DNA from: Micavibrio_A sp041655955
Lineage (GTDB): Bacteria; Pseudomonadota; Alphaproteobacteria; Micavibrionales; Micavibrionaceae
Assembly: GCA_041655955.1 (NCBI GenBank)
Contig: JBBAEN010000001.1
Coordinates: 124,001-188,000, forward strand
Length of the DNA stretch: 64,000 bases
Direction: 5' to 3'
Notes under the pieces: generated by a model
What the model was told of the DNA's origin: nothing
Databases searched by the model: none
What the model saw: only the letters and a program-made list of their open reading frames with translations
Shown: positions 53,173 to 62,508 of the stretch, piece by piece
Layout of the letters: each line of letters opens with the position of its first letter
Numbering within the stretch: position 1 is the first letter of the stretch
Translations under genes and position numbers: made by a program

Positions 53173-54273
53173 TTATTGCCGCGCGGTTTTTGCCTTTGCC
53201 GCTATTTTTGTTTTTGCGGGAACGAAAGGCATGGGGGCGATAACGCCTTCTATGTCGCGGCCGCGCACGCGCACAAGGATGGGGGTTCCCGCCGCCGCAT
53301 GTTCCGCCGTGACATAGGCCTGCCCGATGGCTTCGTTCAGGGTAGGGGAGAATCCTCCCGATGTCACATCGCCTGTTTTAACGCCGTCCATGCCGTATAT
53401 TTCTGCGCCTTCGCGGGCGATGCCTTTGCCTGTGAGCTTAAAGCCGATGCGTTTTTTCACGGGGCCGCTTTCACGCTGGGCGCGGATGGTTTTCTCGCCG
53501 CTATAGCCCGTGTGATCCTTCCCGATAATCCATGACAGCCCTGCTTCGACGGGGGTGATGTCCGCGTCCAGATCGTGGCCGTAGAGCGGATAGCCCATAT
53601 CAAGGCGCAGCGAGTCCCGCGCCGCAAGGCCGGCGGGCTTTACTTCGGGATGGTTGAGGAGTTTTTCCCACGCCTCGGCCGCATCGGCGGACGGCATGCT
53701 GACCTCAAATCCGTCTTCGCCCGTATAGCCAAGGCGGGAAATCCAGTACGGGCCTTGCTCCATATAATGCATATAGGCCAGAGCCGCAGCGTCAATGCCG
53801 AGCGCTTCCTTCAAAACCTGCTCCGCCTTCGGCCCCTGAAGGGCGAGGAGGGCGCGGTCTTCAAGATTGGTGAACACGGCATCGTCCGTGAGGTTTTGCT
53901 GTATCCAGCCTATATCCTTATCCTTGCAGCCCGCATTGATGACGGCAAAAAACTTGTCTTCCGAAAGCCTTGTGATGATGAGATCGTCGATTATCCCGCC
54001 CTGTTCGTTGGTAAGGACGGAATATTTGGCCGTATTGACCGGAATTTCTGAAATGACGGACGGGGTCAGCCTGTCCCACAAGGCGGCGGCGCCTGCGCCT
54101 TCCAGCCAGATCTGCCCCATATGGGATACATCGAAAACGCCGCAATGATCGCGCGTCCAGTGATGTTCTGCCAGAACGCCGTCCTGATACTGGATGGGCA
54201 TGTCATATCCGGCGAATTCCGCCATTTTTGCCTTCAGGGCGAGGTGCGCGGCATGCAAGGGGGTGGTCTTCAT
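53173..54273 (-). CDS. gcvT: Aminomethyltransferase (glycine cleavage T protein)
   Basis: A 366-residue T protein that transfers the one-carbon unit to tetrahydrofolate and releases ammonia. Landmarks are LHAAHLALKAKMAEFAGYDM at the start, GVFDVSHMGQI, GIIDDLIITRL and RDSLRLDMGYPLYGHD. It is the first gene of the gcvT-gcvH-gcvPA-gcvPB operon. The 89-bp upstream gap to the next divergent gene has no room for a glycine riboswitch. Confidence 0.97.
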   Translation of the reverse strand: MKTTPLHAAHLALKAKMAEFAGYDMPIQYQDGVLAEHHWTRDHCGVFDVSHMGQIWLEGAGAAALWDRLTPSVISEIPVNTAKYSVLTNEQGGIIDDLIITRLSEDKFFAVINAGCKDKDIGWIQQNLTDDAVFTNLEDRALLALQGPKAEQVLKEALGIDAAALAYMHYMEQGPYWISRLGYTGEDGFEVSMPSADAAEAWEKLLNHPEVKPAGLAARDSLRLDMGYPLYGHDLDADITPVEAGLSWIIGKDHTGYSGEKTIRAQRESGPVKKRIGFKLTGKGIAREGAEIYGMDGVKTGDVTSGGFSPTLNEAIGQAYVTAEHAAAGTPILVRVRGRDIEGVIAPMPFVPAKTKIAAKAKTARQ

Positions 54274-54362
54274 GGCTTCTTGCTTTCCACTTTGCAGGTT
54301 ATATATTATCGGATATGACTTTCTAGCACGGCGTAACGGAATTTTGAAAAGGAGATACCCTG

Positions 54363-54458
54363 ATGTCCACAGATACGAAAAAGACGGAAAAAGAAGAAGA
54401 TAAAGGCACGAACAAGGGCGGCCATGGTGGTGGTTGCGGTTGCGGCCACAGCCATTAA
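54363..54458 (+). CDS. 31-residue charged peptide with Cys/His/Gly tail
   Basis: A small complete gene: ATG 54363 to TAA 54458, AAGGAG 9 bases before the start and a strong terminator 37 bp after the stop. The first 18 residues are Lys/Glu/Asp/Thr-rich; the end reads GGHGGGCGCGHSH, with two Cys and three His spaced as a possible metal-binding tail. A possible promoter, TTGCAG (54292) -16 bp- TATGAC (54314), lies in the gap to gcvT. No family recognised. The complete set of expression signals argues that it is real. Confidence 0.7.
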   Translation: MSTDTKKTEKEEDKGTNKGGHGGGCGCGHSH

Positions 54459-54494
54459 AGATTTTGGCCCGGATCTTTATATAATTTACCCTGA

Positions 54495-54522
54495 AAACTC
54501 GCCGAATGGCGGGTTTTTTTTA
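54495..54522 (+). terminator. Rho-independent terminator after the 31-residue gene
   Basis: A 9-bp stem (AAACTCGCC / GGCGGGTTT, one G-U pair) with a GAAT loop and eight T. It lies 37 bp after the small gene and may also act on the convergent rimO transcript. Confidence 0.85.
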
Positions 54523-54565
54523 TGATCGTGCGGGGTCTTTGGTGCCGCCTTATTGCCGGTTCCGG

Positions 54566-55900
54566 CTATTGCCGCGGAACGGCGTAGAGGTCGTAATCGT
54601 CTGCATCCTCGACCGTTACGGAAACGATATCGCCTTGGCTGAGATGGCCGGCATCGCGCAAGTAAACCTTGCCGTCGATTTCGGGGGCGTCGCCCATGGA
54701 ACGGGCGTCCGCGCCGCCATCTTCGCCGGTTTCGTCAATAATAACGTCTATATCCGTACCGACTTTACTTTGCAGTTTTTCGGCGCTGATTTTCTGCTGC
54801 ACTTCCATAAAGCGCGCATAGCGCTCTTCCTTGACCTCTTCGGGAACTTGCAATTCTATCTCGTTCGCCTTGGCCCCGTCCACGGGCTCGTACTTGAACG
54901 CGCCGACGCGGTCGAGCCGCACCTCTTGAAGCCAGTCGAGCATAAAGCGGAAATGCTCTTCCGTTTCGCCGGGATGGCCGACGATAAAGGTTGAACGGAT
55001 GGTAAGATCCGGGCATATGGCGCGCCAGCCATGAATACGGGCGGCGGTTTTTTCCTGATGCGCGGGGCGTTTCATAAGTTTCAAAACATCGGGATGCGCG
55101 TGCTGGAAAGGGATGTCGATATAGGGCAGGATTTTGCGCTCCGCCATAAGCGGGATTACCTTGTCCACATGCGGATAGGGGTAAACGTAATGGAGCCGCA
55201 CCCAGATTCCAAGCTCACCGAGCGCTTCGCATAAATCCTGGAATTTCGTCGCCCATTTGCGGCCTTTCCAGCCGAATTCCTGATATTTCAGGTCGATGCC
55301 GTAGGCGGAAGTATCCTGAGAGATAACCAGCAATTCCTTGACGCCAGCCCGTGCAAGGTTTTCCGCTTCCGCAATCACATGGTGGATGGGGCGGGAAACG
55401 AGGTCGCCGCGCAGGCCCGGAATAATGCAAAAAGTGCAACGGTTGTTGCAGCCTTCGGAAATTTTCAAATAGGCATAGTGGCGCGGCGTCAGGCGCAGCC
55501 CTTCCGCCGGAACGAGATCCATGAAGGGATCATGGACGGGCGGCACGGCGTCATGGACGGCCTCGACGACCTGTTCATATTGATGCGCGCCGGTGACGGC
55601 CAGCACGTTCGGGAAGACCGAGGTGATTTCCTCAGGGTTTTTACCCATGCAGCCCGTGACGATGACGCGGCCGTTTTCCTTCATCGCCGTGCCGATGGCG
55701 TTCAGGGATTCTTCCTTGGCGGAATCGAGGAAGCCGCAAGTATTCACGATAACGACATCGGCGTTATCATATTGGCCCGACATTTCGTAACCCTGGGTGC
55801 GGAGCTTCGTCAGGATGCGTTCGGAATCCACCAGCGCCTTGGGGCAGCCGAGGGAAATCATGCCAATCTTGGGCGCGGTTTTGGGGGCGGTTGTATTCAT
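54566..55900 (-). CDS. rimO: Ribosomal protein S12 methylthiotransferase RimO
   Basis: A 444-residue radical-SAM methylthiotransferase. The UPF0004 domain starts ISLGCPKALVDSERI and contains VNTCGFLDSAKEES; the radical-SAM cluster is SEGCNNRCTFCIIP; a TRAM domain ends the protein. It modifies Asp of ribosomal protein S12. The ATG at 55900 is preferred; a 4-codon longer start at 55912 is possible. Confidence 0.96.
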   Translation of the reverse strand: MNTTAPKTAPKIGMISLGCPKALVDSERILTKLRTQGYEMSGQYDNADVVIVNTCGFLDSAKEESLNAIGTAMKENGRVIVTGCMGKNPEEITSVFPNVLAVTGAHQYEQVVEAVHDAVPPVHDPFMDLVPAEGLRLTPRHYAYLKISEGCNNRCTFCIIPGLRGDLVSRPIHHVIAEAENLARAGVKELLVISQDTSAYGIDLKYQEFGWKGRKWATKFQDLCEALGELGIWVRLHYVYPYPHVDKVIPLMAERKILPYIDIPFQHAHPDVLKLMKRPAHQEKTAARIHGWRAICPDLTIRSTFIVGHPGETEEHFRFMLDWLQEVRLDRVGAFKYEPVDGAKANEIELQVPEEVKEERYARFMEVQQKISAEKLQSKVGTDIDVIIDETGEDGGADARSMGDAPEIDGKVYLRDAGHLSQGDIVSVTVEDADDYDLYAVPRQ

Positions 55901-56034
55901 GGCGCGGAACATACAGGATTTTGGCCGGAAAAGGGAAGGAAAATAGTCATTTTGGGCTTTTACAGGAACCTTCGGCAGGGGGCGGGGATTGGTATCCGCA
56001 CCTTAAAAACAGACCAAGGAAGGAGATTGGAAAT

Positions 56035-56622
56035 ATGTCCTCAATACCAGATGATATTTATACGGCCACGCCGGTTCCGCCGACAAGGCAGGAGCGTATC
56101 GCCATCCTGACCACGGACGGGACGGAGGATCAGGAGTTTTTCTATCCCTATTACCGCTTTCTCGAAGAGGGCTACGCGGTTGATGTCCTGACCCCGGACG
56201 GCAAGGATTTCAAGGGGAAGAATGGCGCGGGCCTTGAAATAACGCAAAAGATCGCAAGCGCCCGCCCGGAACAATATGCCATGCTCTATATTCCCGGCGG
56301 CAAGGCGCCCGCCAAGCTGAAAAAGGAAGAAGCGGCCTTGGAATTCGTGCGCCAATTCTGCGCTTCGGGCCGCCCTGTCGGGGCGATTTGCCACGGGCCG
56401 CAATTACTCGCCGAGGCCGGCGTTATCGACGGATGCCAGATTGCCGCATGGCCGGATTGCCAGAAAGAGGTCGAAGAAGCGGGCGGGGCCTATATGAGCA
56501 AGCAATGCGTTCATGACGGGCAGTTTATCACCGGACGATGGCCCGCCGATCTTCCGGCGCAGATGAAGGAAATCATGCAATGCCTGAAAGAAGAGGGCGG
56601 CGCCAAGCGCCGCGCCGCCTGA
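56035..56622 (+). CDS. DJ-1/PfpI family protein
   Basis: A 195-residue glutamine-amidotransferase-like fold protein. The nucleophile elbow is AICHGPQLL with the conserved Cys, and LYIPGGKAP and EDQEFFYPYYRF also fit the family. Relatives act as proteases, glyoxalases or deglycases; which applies is unknown. AAGGAAGGAG before ATG 56035 fixes the start inside a longer open frame, and a terminator follows. Confidence 0.9.
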   Translation: MSSIPDDIYTATPVPPTRQERIAILTTDGTEDQEFFYPYYRFLEEGYAVDVLTPDGKDFKGKNGAGLEITQKIASARPEQYAMLYIPGGKAPAKLKKEEAALEFVRQFCASGRPVGAICHGPQLLAEAGVIDGCQIAAWPDCQKEVEEAGGAYMSKQCVHDGQFITGRWPADLPAQMKEIMQCLKEEGGAKRRAA

Positions 56623-56655
56623 TCCCCTGATCCGGCGGGGCTTTCGGCAAAAACG

Positions 56656-56684
56656 AAAAGCCGGGAGAAAATCCCGGCTTTTTT
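56656..56684 (+). terminator. Rho-independent terminator after the DJ-1/PfpI gene
   Basis: A perfect 11-bp stem (AAAAGCCGGGA / TCCCGGCTTTT) with a 5-base loop and T-run; symmetric enough to work in both directions, towards the convergent phosphotransferase gene too. Confidence 0.9.
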
Positions 56685-56751
56685 CCATCGTCTGGCGGGA
56701 GGATATCTTGGCGCCGTTCGCATGGGCCGGAGCGCGGGAGCGTTCCCCTCC

Positions 56752-57804
56752 TTATACCGCCCACTCACGGAACCAGTCGAGCGCCAGTTCCGGTTTTGCC
56801 GTCCGGTTGCCGAGAAGCGGCGCGAGCCGGTTGAGATTATCCGTGTAATAAATCGCCAGCCCCCATAGCTCCGTTTCCTTGCGGTTCTTGTTTTGCACGA
56901 TTTCGGGAAAGCGCACCGTGTCGGTAATAACGGATTTAAGGGCTTCGTAATCGAGGTAGAATTTCAGATCCTCTTCATAGCGGTCATGATAGGATTCAGG
57001 CAGGGCGTTTTTGATCCGCTCCGCCATCTCCGCGCGCTCCGCCGGATTGTACATCATGCGGTGCAGATGGGCGGCGATGCAATAGAGGAGATCGCCGTAC
57101 ATGGCCAGCTCCCAGTCAATGACGACGACGTTTCCATCAGGGCGGACGACCATATTGCCGCGGTGAATGTCGGTATGGATAAGCTGCCACGGGCGGGCGC
57201 GGAGCTTTGAACCTTTTGCGAGGAAAGAGGAATAGGGGTCGGCGGGGAGGCCCAGAAACTCGTAATAACTACTATGCGTTAATTGGTATTTATCCTGAAT
57301 CCTCCATGCTTTTTCGAGGATCTTTTCAAAGAATGTCAGGCCCGGCCCCTTGGTCGGCCAGTCATGGGCCAGCAAATCGCCATAGCCTGTCTGGTCGAGG
57401 CGGGAAAAGGCGCCGTAAAAAGCGGCGATGCTGGATTTTACCTCTTCGCTCAGCTTCGACCCGCTTGGCGTGAGGTCGTCGAGCGTCGCGCCGGTAATGA
57501 ATTCATAAACCGAAAATTTCCTTGAAGGCGCGGCGTAAACAAGCGGCTGGATAGCAAGGCCGCTTTCCGTGAGAAGGCGCATGAGCGGCACTTCGTTAAA
57601 GGGACGCGGATCCATTTGCGGCTCGTCCGGGCGCGGGAAACGGAAGAGGAGGGGCTGCCCCTCATAATCGAAACGGTAATTATCGTTATAATGGCCCGCA
57701 AGTTTTTTGCCCTTGCCCGCTTCTGCCGCAAGCGCGCTCCATTGTTCATCCGAAAGGGAGGGAAAGCGCGGGGCCGTGGCGGGAGAGGGGAATTCTACTG
57801 TCAT
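56752..57804 (-). CDS. APH-family phosphotransferase (choline-kinase-like)
   Basis: A 350-residue kinase-like protein. The catalytic loop is QLIHTDIHRGNMVV and the Mg-binding segment VVIDWELAMYGD; YRFDYEGQPLLFRFPRP holds the ATP-binding Lys/Arg region. Such proteins phosphorylate small alcohols or sugars, sometimes antibiotics; the substrate is not known. It lies 30 bp downstream of the efflux outer-membrane gene in the same direction. Confidence 0.85.
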   Translation of the reverse strand: MTVEFPSPATAPRFPSLSDEQWSALAAEAGKGKKLAGHYNDNYRFDYEGQPLLFRFPRPDEPQMDPRPFNEVPLMRLLTESGLAIQPLVYAAPSRKFSVYEFITGATLDDLTPSGSKLSEEVKSSIAAFYGAFSRLDQTGYGDLLAHDWPTKGPGLTFFEKILEKAWRIQDKYQLTHSSYYEFLGLPADPYSSFLAKGSKLRARPWQLIHTDIHRGNMVVRPDGNVVVIDWELAMYGDLLYCIAAHLHRMMYNPAERAEMAERIKNALPESYHDRYEEDLKFYLDYEALKSVITDTVRFPEIVQNKNRKETELWGLAIYYTDNLNRLAPLLGNRTAKPELALDWFREWAV

Positions 57805-57834
57805 GCTGTTCCGTTCTGGTTTTTTTAATTACGT

Positions 57835-59220
57835 TCAGGGGCTTGCGGCGTCGCTCGTCCAGCCGCCCCCTAGAGCTTTATATAAATCGACCGCCGCGGC
57901 AAGCCTGTCGTTCTTGGTCTGGATATAGGAATCCTCCGCCCGCAACAGGACACGCCGCGCATCGAGGAGTATCTGGAAATCGGTTGCCCCCGCGTCATAT
58001 TGGCGTTTCGAGAGATCATAGGCCTTGCGGGCCTCCAGAACGGCGGTGTTCAGCGAATTTTCACGCTGCTGCGCCCCCTTGGTGACGGCCAGCGCGTCTT
58101 CGACGTCCTGAAAGGATGTCAGGATTGTCTTGCGGTATGTTTCCACCAGCTCCTCGCGGCGCGCCTTGCTATAGGCGAGATTGCCTTCCAGAAGCCCGCC
58201 TTTGAAAATCGGTGCGGCGAGGCCGGACAGGAGCGAGAGGGTCGTTGTTGCCGGATCGCCGATGGGCGTTGCGGCGATGCCGAGTTCAAGCCCTATGGTA
58301 AGACGCGGGAAAAAGGCGGCGCGGGCGGCGCCGATATCCGCGTTCGCGGCCACAAGGCCCAATTCTGCGGCGCGTATGTCAGGGCGGCGTTCAAGCAGTT
58401 CCGAAGGCTGTCCCGGCGCTATGGAAGGGACGGGGAGAGAGCGCAGATCCGCCGCCACGATACTGAGATTTTGCGGCGGCTCGCCGATAAGGACGGCCAG
58501 CGCGTTTTTGGCGATGGCGAATTGCTGCTCTATCGCGGCGCGGCTTGCCTCGTCGCTTGCGAGGTCTGATTTTTGCCGCGATACGTCGAGCGCTGTCGTC
58601 GCGCCCGCATTAAAGCGTGCCTCGACGATGCGCAAAAGCTCGCGCCCGCTCTCAAGGTTTTGGTCGGCGATGGTGAGCCGTTCCTGAAGGTTGAGAACAT
58701 TGAAATAGGCCCGCGCGACATCCCCCATGACGACAAGCGCCGTGGCGTCGCGGGTAAATTCCGCTTGTCCTTTATTCGCCTGCGCCGCTTGCAGGCCCGC
58801 GCGGTTTGCGCCGAAAAGATCAAGCTCGTAGCCGGCGGAAAGGCCCGCGCGGCCCGTCGAATCCGACGACGTCCTGCCCTGTGCCGGATCGGTGCGCACC
58901 CAGCCGCCGGAGCCGCTCGCGTCAAGCGAGGGCAGGAGCGGGGCGCCCGCGGCGCGGGTGAGGGCGCGGGCCTGTTCGACCCGCTGGATGGCGGCGTTCA
59001 GGTCATTGTTCGCGGCAAGGGCGCGCTGCATCAACGCGTTAAGCTCGGCGCTCTCGAAATTCGTCCACCAGTCCCGCGCGATGCGTGTCGGGGCGGAGAG
59101 ATTCTGTTCGCTCCATGCGCCGGGAAGCTCCGTTTGCGGCCTGTGGTAATCGGGGACGAGGGAACATCCGGCCATCAGGGCCGCGAGCAGGATGGAGGAG
59201 GTGATGCGCTTTGTTTTCAT
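57835..59220 (-). CDS. Outer-membrane efflux lipoprotein (NodT/OprM-type channel)
   Basis: A 461-residue outer-membrane factor of the RND-type efflux channel family with lipobox MAGC (Cys19). It shows WWTNFESAELNALMQRAL, TALDVSRQKSDLASDEA and the two OEP repeats, ending DLYKALGGGW. It would form the outer duct of a tripartite pump, but no RND transporter or membrane-fusion gene is adjacent. Confidence 0.93.
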   Translation of the reverse strand: MKTKRITSSILLAALMAGCSLVPDYHRPQTELPGAWSEQNLSAPTRIARDWWTNFESAELNALMQRALAANNDLNAAIQRVEQARALTRAAGAPLLPSLDASGSGGWVRTDPAQGRTSSDSTGRAGLSAGYELDLFGANRAGLQAAQANKGQAEFTRDATALVVMGDVARAYFNVLNLQERLTIADQNLESGRELLRIVEARFNAGATTALDVSRQKSDLASDEASRAAIEQQFAIAKNALAVLIGEPPQNLSIVAADLRSLPVPSIAPGQPSELLERRPDIRAAELGLVAANADIGAARAAFFPRLTIGLELGIAATPIGDPATTTLSLLSGLAAPIFKGGLLEGNLAYSKARREELVETYRKTILTSFQDVEDALAVTKGAQQRENSLNTAVLEARKAYDLSKRQYDAGATDFQILLDARRVLLRAEDSYIQTKNDRLAAAVDLYKALGGGWTSDAASP

Positions 59221-59257
59221 AGGGTCTTTCGTTTATCAGCCTGTACCGGCACGGTTA

Positions 59258-60571
59258 TTATACGGGCGAGGGGCCGGAATCCTTTGCGGCCTTGATGGTT
59301 TTTCGCGGATGCGGATGAATCCAGCGTTCGATAACCGTGCAGGCCACCAGATCGCCAGTCACATTAACGGCTGTCCGGCACATATCAAGGATTCTGTCCA
59401 CGCCGAGGATAAGGCCGATCCCCGCGGGCGGAACGCCAAGGCCGGTCACGATGGTCGCAAGAATGACGATGCCGACGCCGGGCGTCGATGGAGTCCCGAT
59501 GGAAGCGCCGACCACCGTCGCGATAAGGGCCAGCATTTCAACGAAGGACAGATCGATACCGTATATCTGGCACAGGAAGACGGCGGCTATCGCCTGATAG
59601 ATTCCCGTGCCGTCCATATTGATGGTCGCGCCAAGCGGGACGGTAAAGCGCGCAGTGTCGGGATGGATGCCGAGCTTCTCCTCGGCTGTTTGCAATGTGA
59701 ACGGCATGACGGCGGCAGAACTTGAGGTGGAAAAAGCCAGAAGCTGGACGTCGCGGCAGGCCTTGATGAATTCCAGCGGCGAGCGGCGGCCAAGGAAAAC
59801 GACAATCGCCATGTAAAACAGCATTACGAGCGCCAGCCCCGCAAGAACGGTAAACACATAACCGCCAAGCCCCGCGAATACGGCGGGGCCGCTTTTGATG
59901 ACGGCGTTGGAAATAAGGCCGAACACGGCAAGGGGCGCGATATGCATGGCCCAGCCGATTATTTTCATGCTCATAAGCTGGCCCGTATCGCACAGCTCCA
60001 GAAATGTTTTTGTCTTGTCCCGCGGGAGGGTGAGCAGGACGACGCCGATAATAATCGCGAAAATAACGATATTGAGCAGATCGAGATAGAGCGCGTCATG
60101 CAGCACGTTCTTCGGCACGAGGCCCGCGATCCTGTCCGGGATGGTCAGGGATTTGACGCTGTCATCGGCGGCGGCGCGTTCGGCGGCAATGATGGCGGCG
60201 GCTTCCGTCCTTGTCGCCTCGCTGCTTATATAGCTGCCGGGATCGATGACGGTCGCAAGCCATATGCCCGCGCTGACCGTGATAAAGCTGGTCAGGACGA
60301 AATAGAAAATGAGGAAACCGCCGATGCGCTTGATAAAGCCCGTATCATTGCTGCCGGTAATGCCCAGAATGATAGAGCAAAGAACGAGCGGAAGGATGAC
60401 CATGCTGATGAGGTTCAGGAAGATGACGCCGGGCAGGGCAAGCCATTCTCCAAGCGCGAGGGCGGTTCCCGCTTCCAGAAAACCTCCCCCGGACGGCGAC
60501 AGGGCCAGCCCCATGACGCAGCCGCCAACCATGCCGGCCAGAACGTGTTTCCATAGATTTTTACTTAGCAT
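59258..60571 (-). CDS. Dicarboxylate/amino acid:cation symporter (SDF family)
   Basis: A 437-residue Na+/H+-coupled symporter of the DAACS (Glt) family with eight membrane helices and two re-entrant loops. The substrate and ion sites are SSSAAVMPFTLQ, NMDGTGIYQ and GVDRILDMCRTAVNVTGD. It would import glutamate, aspartate or C4-dicarboxylates. AGAGGAA precedes the ATG at 60571; an earlier ATG at 60622 is rejected. Confidence 0.94.
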   Translation of the reverse strand: MLSKNLWKHVLAGMVGGCVMGLALSPSGGGFLEAGTALALGEWLALPGVIFLNLISMVILPLVLCSIILGITGSNDTGFIKRIGGFLIFYFVLTSFITVSAGIWLATVIDPGSYISSEATRTEAAAIIAAERAAADDSVKSLTIPDRIAGLVPKNVLHDALYLDLLNIVIFAIIIGVVLLTLPRDKTKTFLELCDTGQLMSMKIIGWAMHIAPLAVFGLISNAVIKSGPAVFAGLGGYVFTVLAGLALVMLFYMAIVVFLGRRSPLEFIKACRDVQLLAFSTSSSAAVMPFTLQTAEEKLGIHPDTARFTVPLGATINMDGTGIYQAIAAVFLCQIYGIDLSFVEMLALIATVVGASIGTPSTPGVGIVILATIVTGLGVPPAGIGLILGVDRILDMCRTAVNVTGDLVACTVIERWIHPHPRKTIKAAKDSGPSPV

Positions 60572-60705
60572 AAAGGTTCCTCTTGATAGAAGCGGATAGT
60601 AACAGGATAATACGGGCGGCAAAGGGGAAAAACCCCTTAATTTTGCCGTATTCGCGGCTATAAAGGGGCGCTTCAGCCACCGGAAAATGAACGGGATAGG
60701 GAATT

Positions 60706-61662
60706 ATGGGCAGTCTTGCAAATATGAAGATTGATTTTACTGCCGTGGACTGGGCCGGTTTGCTCTCGGCCAGCTCGATCATTACGTCCATTGTCTTTAT
60801 CTTTATTATCGGCACGGTGCGCGGCCTTTTGATCCGCTATGTCCGCAAGGATGCCGAAATCCTTGATAAGGATCAGCGCCGCTGGATCATCCGCATCAAG
60901 AATATTGCGGCGGTGCTGATCATGTTCGGCCTCATCATGATCTGGGCGCCGCAGCTTCACACCTTTGCAATCTCCATCGCCGCCTTTGCCGTTGCGCTCG
61001 TCGTCGCGACGAAAGAGATGATTTTGTGCCTGACCGGCGCCATCATGCGCGCGACCAGCCAGCCCTTCAAGGTCGGGGAGTGGGTGAGCATCGACGGGCT
61101 GACGGGGGAGGTCGTGGATCTCGACGCGTTTTCCTTCCGTCTTCAGGAAGTCGATATGGACGGCAAAACCTATCAGTTCACGGGCCGCACCGTGACGGTT
61201 CCGAACGCCAAGTTGTTTACGCACAACGTCATCAACGCGAATTTCTTTAAATCCTATATTTTCGAAGATGTCCGTGTCGCCGTGCAATATGCGGATATCG
61301 ATCCGACAGAGGCGTTGAACATGCTTAAAGAAATAGCCAGCAAATATTTCGCGCCGTACCGCGAGAACGCGCTGGCCTTCAACCGCAAGATCCGCAGGCG
61401 GGCGGGGGTGGATATCGGTTCCGGCGAGCCTGTCTTCGACCTGACGACCAGCGAGCTTGGGCATTACCAGCTCCATGCAAGGCTGTTCCTGCCGACGCCG
61501 CTGGCGGCGGGGGTCGGATCGGAGATCAGCCGCGAATTCCTGGCCCGGATCTTTGCAACGCGCAAAAGCGCCGCGCTGGAGAACAAGCAGGAGGAAGAAG
61601 CCCGAATGGCTCAAACGCCCCAAGCGGGCCCAAGTGCCACAAAAGCGCCCCCAAGCGGCTGA
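60706..61662 (+). CDS. Mechanosensitive channel, MscS family
   Basis: A 318-residue MscS-type channel. Three hydrophobic segments (about 22-42, 66-80, 85-110) are followed by the MscS beta domain: FKVGEWVSIDGLTGEVVDLD and TVPNAKLFTHNV. A Lys/Ala/Pro-rich tail of about 25 residues ends the protein. It releases solutes on hypo-osmotic shock. A second MscS-type gene lies about 1.3 kb downstream. Confidence 0.92.
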   Translation: MGSLANMKIDFTAVDWAGLLSASSIITSIVFIFIIGTVRGLLIRYVRKDAEILDKDQRRWIIRIKNIAAVLIMFGLIMIWAPQLHTFAISIAAFAVALVVATKEMILCLTGAIMRATSQPFKVGEWVSIDGLTGEVVDLDAFSFRLQEVDMDGKTYQFTGRTVTVPNAKLFTHNVINANFFKSYIFEDVRVAVQYADIDPTEALNMLKEIASKYFAPYRENALAFNRKIRRRAGVDIGSGEPVFDLTTSELGHYQLHARLFLPTPLAAGVGSEISREFLARIFATRKSAALENKQEEEARMAQTPQAGPSATKAPPSG

Positions 61663-61754
61663 AAACCGCGCCGAAGAAGCGGAATAACGCCCGGTTCCCG
61701 CCCCGAAAGCCATAGGAGGCGGGAAAGGGGAGGCTTGTTTTCCCGCTTGCGCTC

Positions 61755-61783
61755 TTGCCAAGCGCCCATGCTTCGATTATACG
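61755..61783 (+). promoter_or_regulatory. Promoter of the tRNA-Ser gene
   Basis: TTGCCA (61755-61760), 17-bp spacer, TATACG (61778-61783). The -35 matches the consensus at 5 of 6 and the -10 at 4 of 6. It ends 26 bp before the tRNA 5' end. Confidence 0.6.
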
Positions 61784-61809
61784 GGTTCCGGCAAAATTCC
61801 GCACCATTT

Positions 61810-61899
61810 GGAGAAGTGGCAGAGTGGTTGATTGTACCGCACTCGAAATGCGGCATGGGTGAGAGCCCATCGGGGGTTCGAATCCCCCCTTCTCCGCCA
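61810..61899 (+). tRNA. tRNA-Ser (anticodon CGA)
   Basis: A 90-nt class II tRNA with encoded CCA. The acceptor arms are GGAGAAG and CTTCTCC, the anticodon stem CCGCA/TGCGG frames CTCGAAA (anticodon CGA), the long variable arm is GGGTGAGAGCCC and the T-loop arm contains GGTTCGAATCC. It would be charged by the SerS in this window. Confidence 0.96.
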
Positions 61900-62124
61900 T
61901 TTATTCAATAGCGCCTAATTTCTTGCTTTACACATCGCCGCAAGAAAATCTGGTTTTAGAGGGCTGCTTCCCGCTGGATCTGAGCGGTGCGGGCAGCCCG
62001 GCCAGCAACAGGGCCTTCGTTTTCCATCCAAAAGATTTTCACGCGCGATGTTCATGCGGCGGCTGCGTGTTTCTTTTTGGTCATGTTTTTTTATTCTTTC
62101 TTTACGGCTCCTGTTTCGGCCCGT
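61900..62124. other. Intergenic region with no supported feature
   Basis: 225 bp between tRNA-Ser and the end of crcB. It contains an open frame in + direction without a good start or ribosome site and no clear terminator. Nothing is annotated here. Confidence 0.5.
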
Positions 62125-62508
62125 TCATGCCAATTGCCGCATGGCCCATAGGGCGGCGATAAAGCCTGTTATGGAGAGCGCGACGGAAAGGGTGATATAG
62201 AGGGCGGAGGATGCGATCTGGCCGCGCTCTATCAATAAAACCGCGTCCTGCGTGAAGGTGGAAAAGGTCGTATAGCCGCCGCACAGGCCGACCATCAGGA
62301 AAAGCCTCCAATGTTGTGCCGCATCGCCCTTGAAGGCGAAATAGCCGGCCAGCAGGCCTAGCAGGATAGAACCGGTCACATTGACCGCCAGAATACCGAG
62401 AGGGAATTTCACGGCGAATGTTTCCGAAAATATTTCGTTGACGCCGTGGCGCATGGCCCCGCCGATTCCGGAGCCGATAAAAATAACCAGATAAGGGACA
62501 AGATTCAT
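62125..62508 (-). CDS. crcB: Fluoride ion channel CrcB (Fluc)
   Basis: A 127-residue protein with four membrane helices. Family landmarks are GSGIGGAMRHGV, PLGILAVNVTGSILLG and GLCGGYTTFSTFTQDA. It exports fluoride as a dual-topology dimer. Upstream sequence at 62591-62645 shares parts of the fluoride riboswitch but does not fit fully. Confidence 0.94.
   Translation of the reverse strand: MNLVPYLVIFIGSGIGGAMRHGVNEIFSETFAVKFPLGILAVNVTGSILLGLLAGYFAFKGDAAQHWRLFLMVGLCGGYTTFSTFTQDAVLLIERGQIASSALYITLSVALSITGFIAALWAMRQLA

Noticed and set aside
54274..54362. Possible glycine riboswitch before gcvT
   Set aside because: The gap is only 89 bp and is AT-rich with no tandem-aptamer-like structure.
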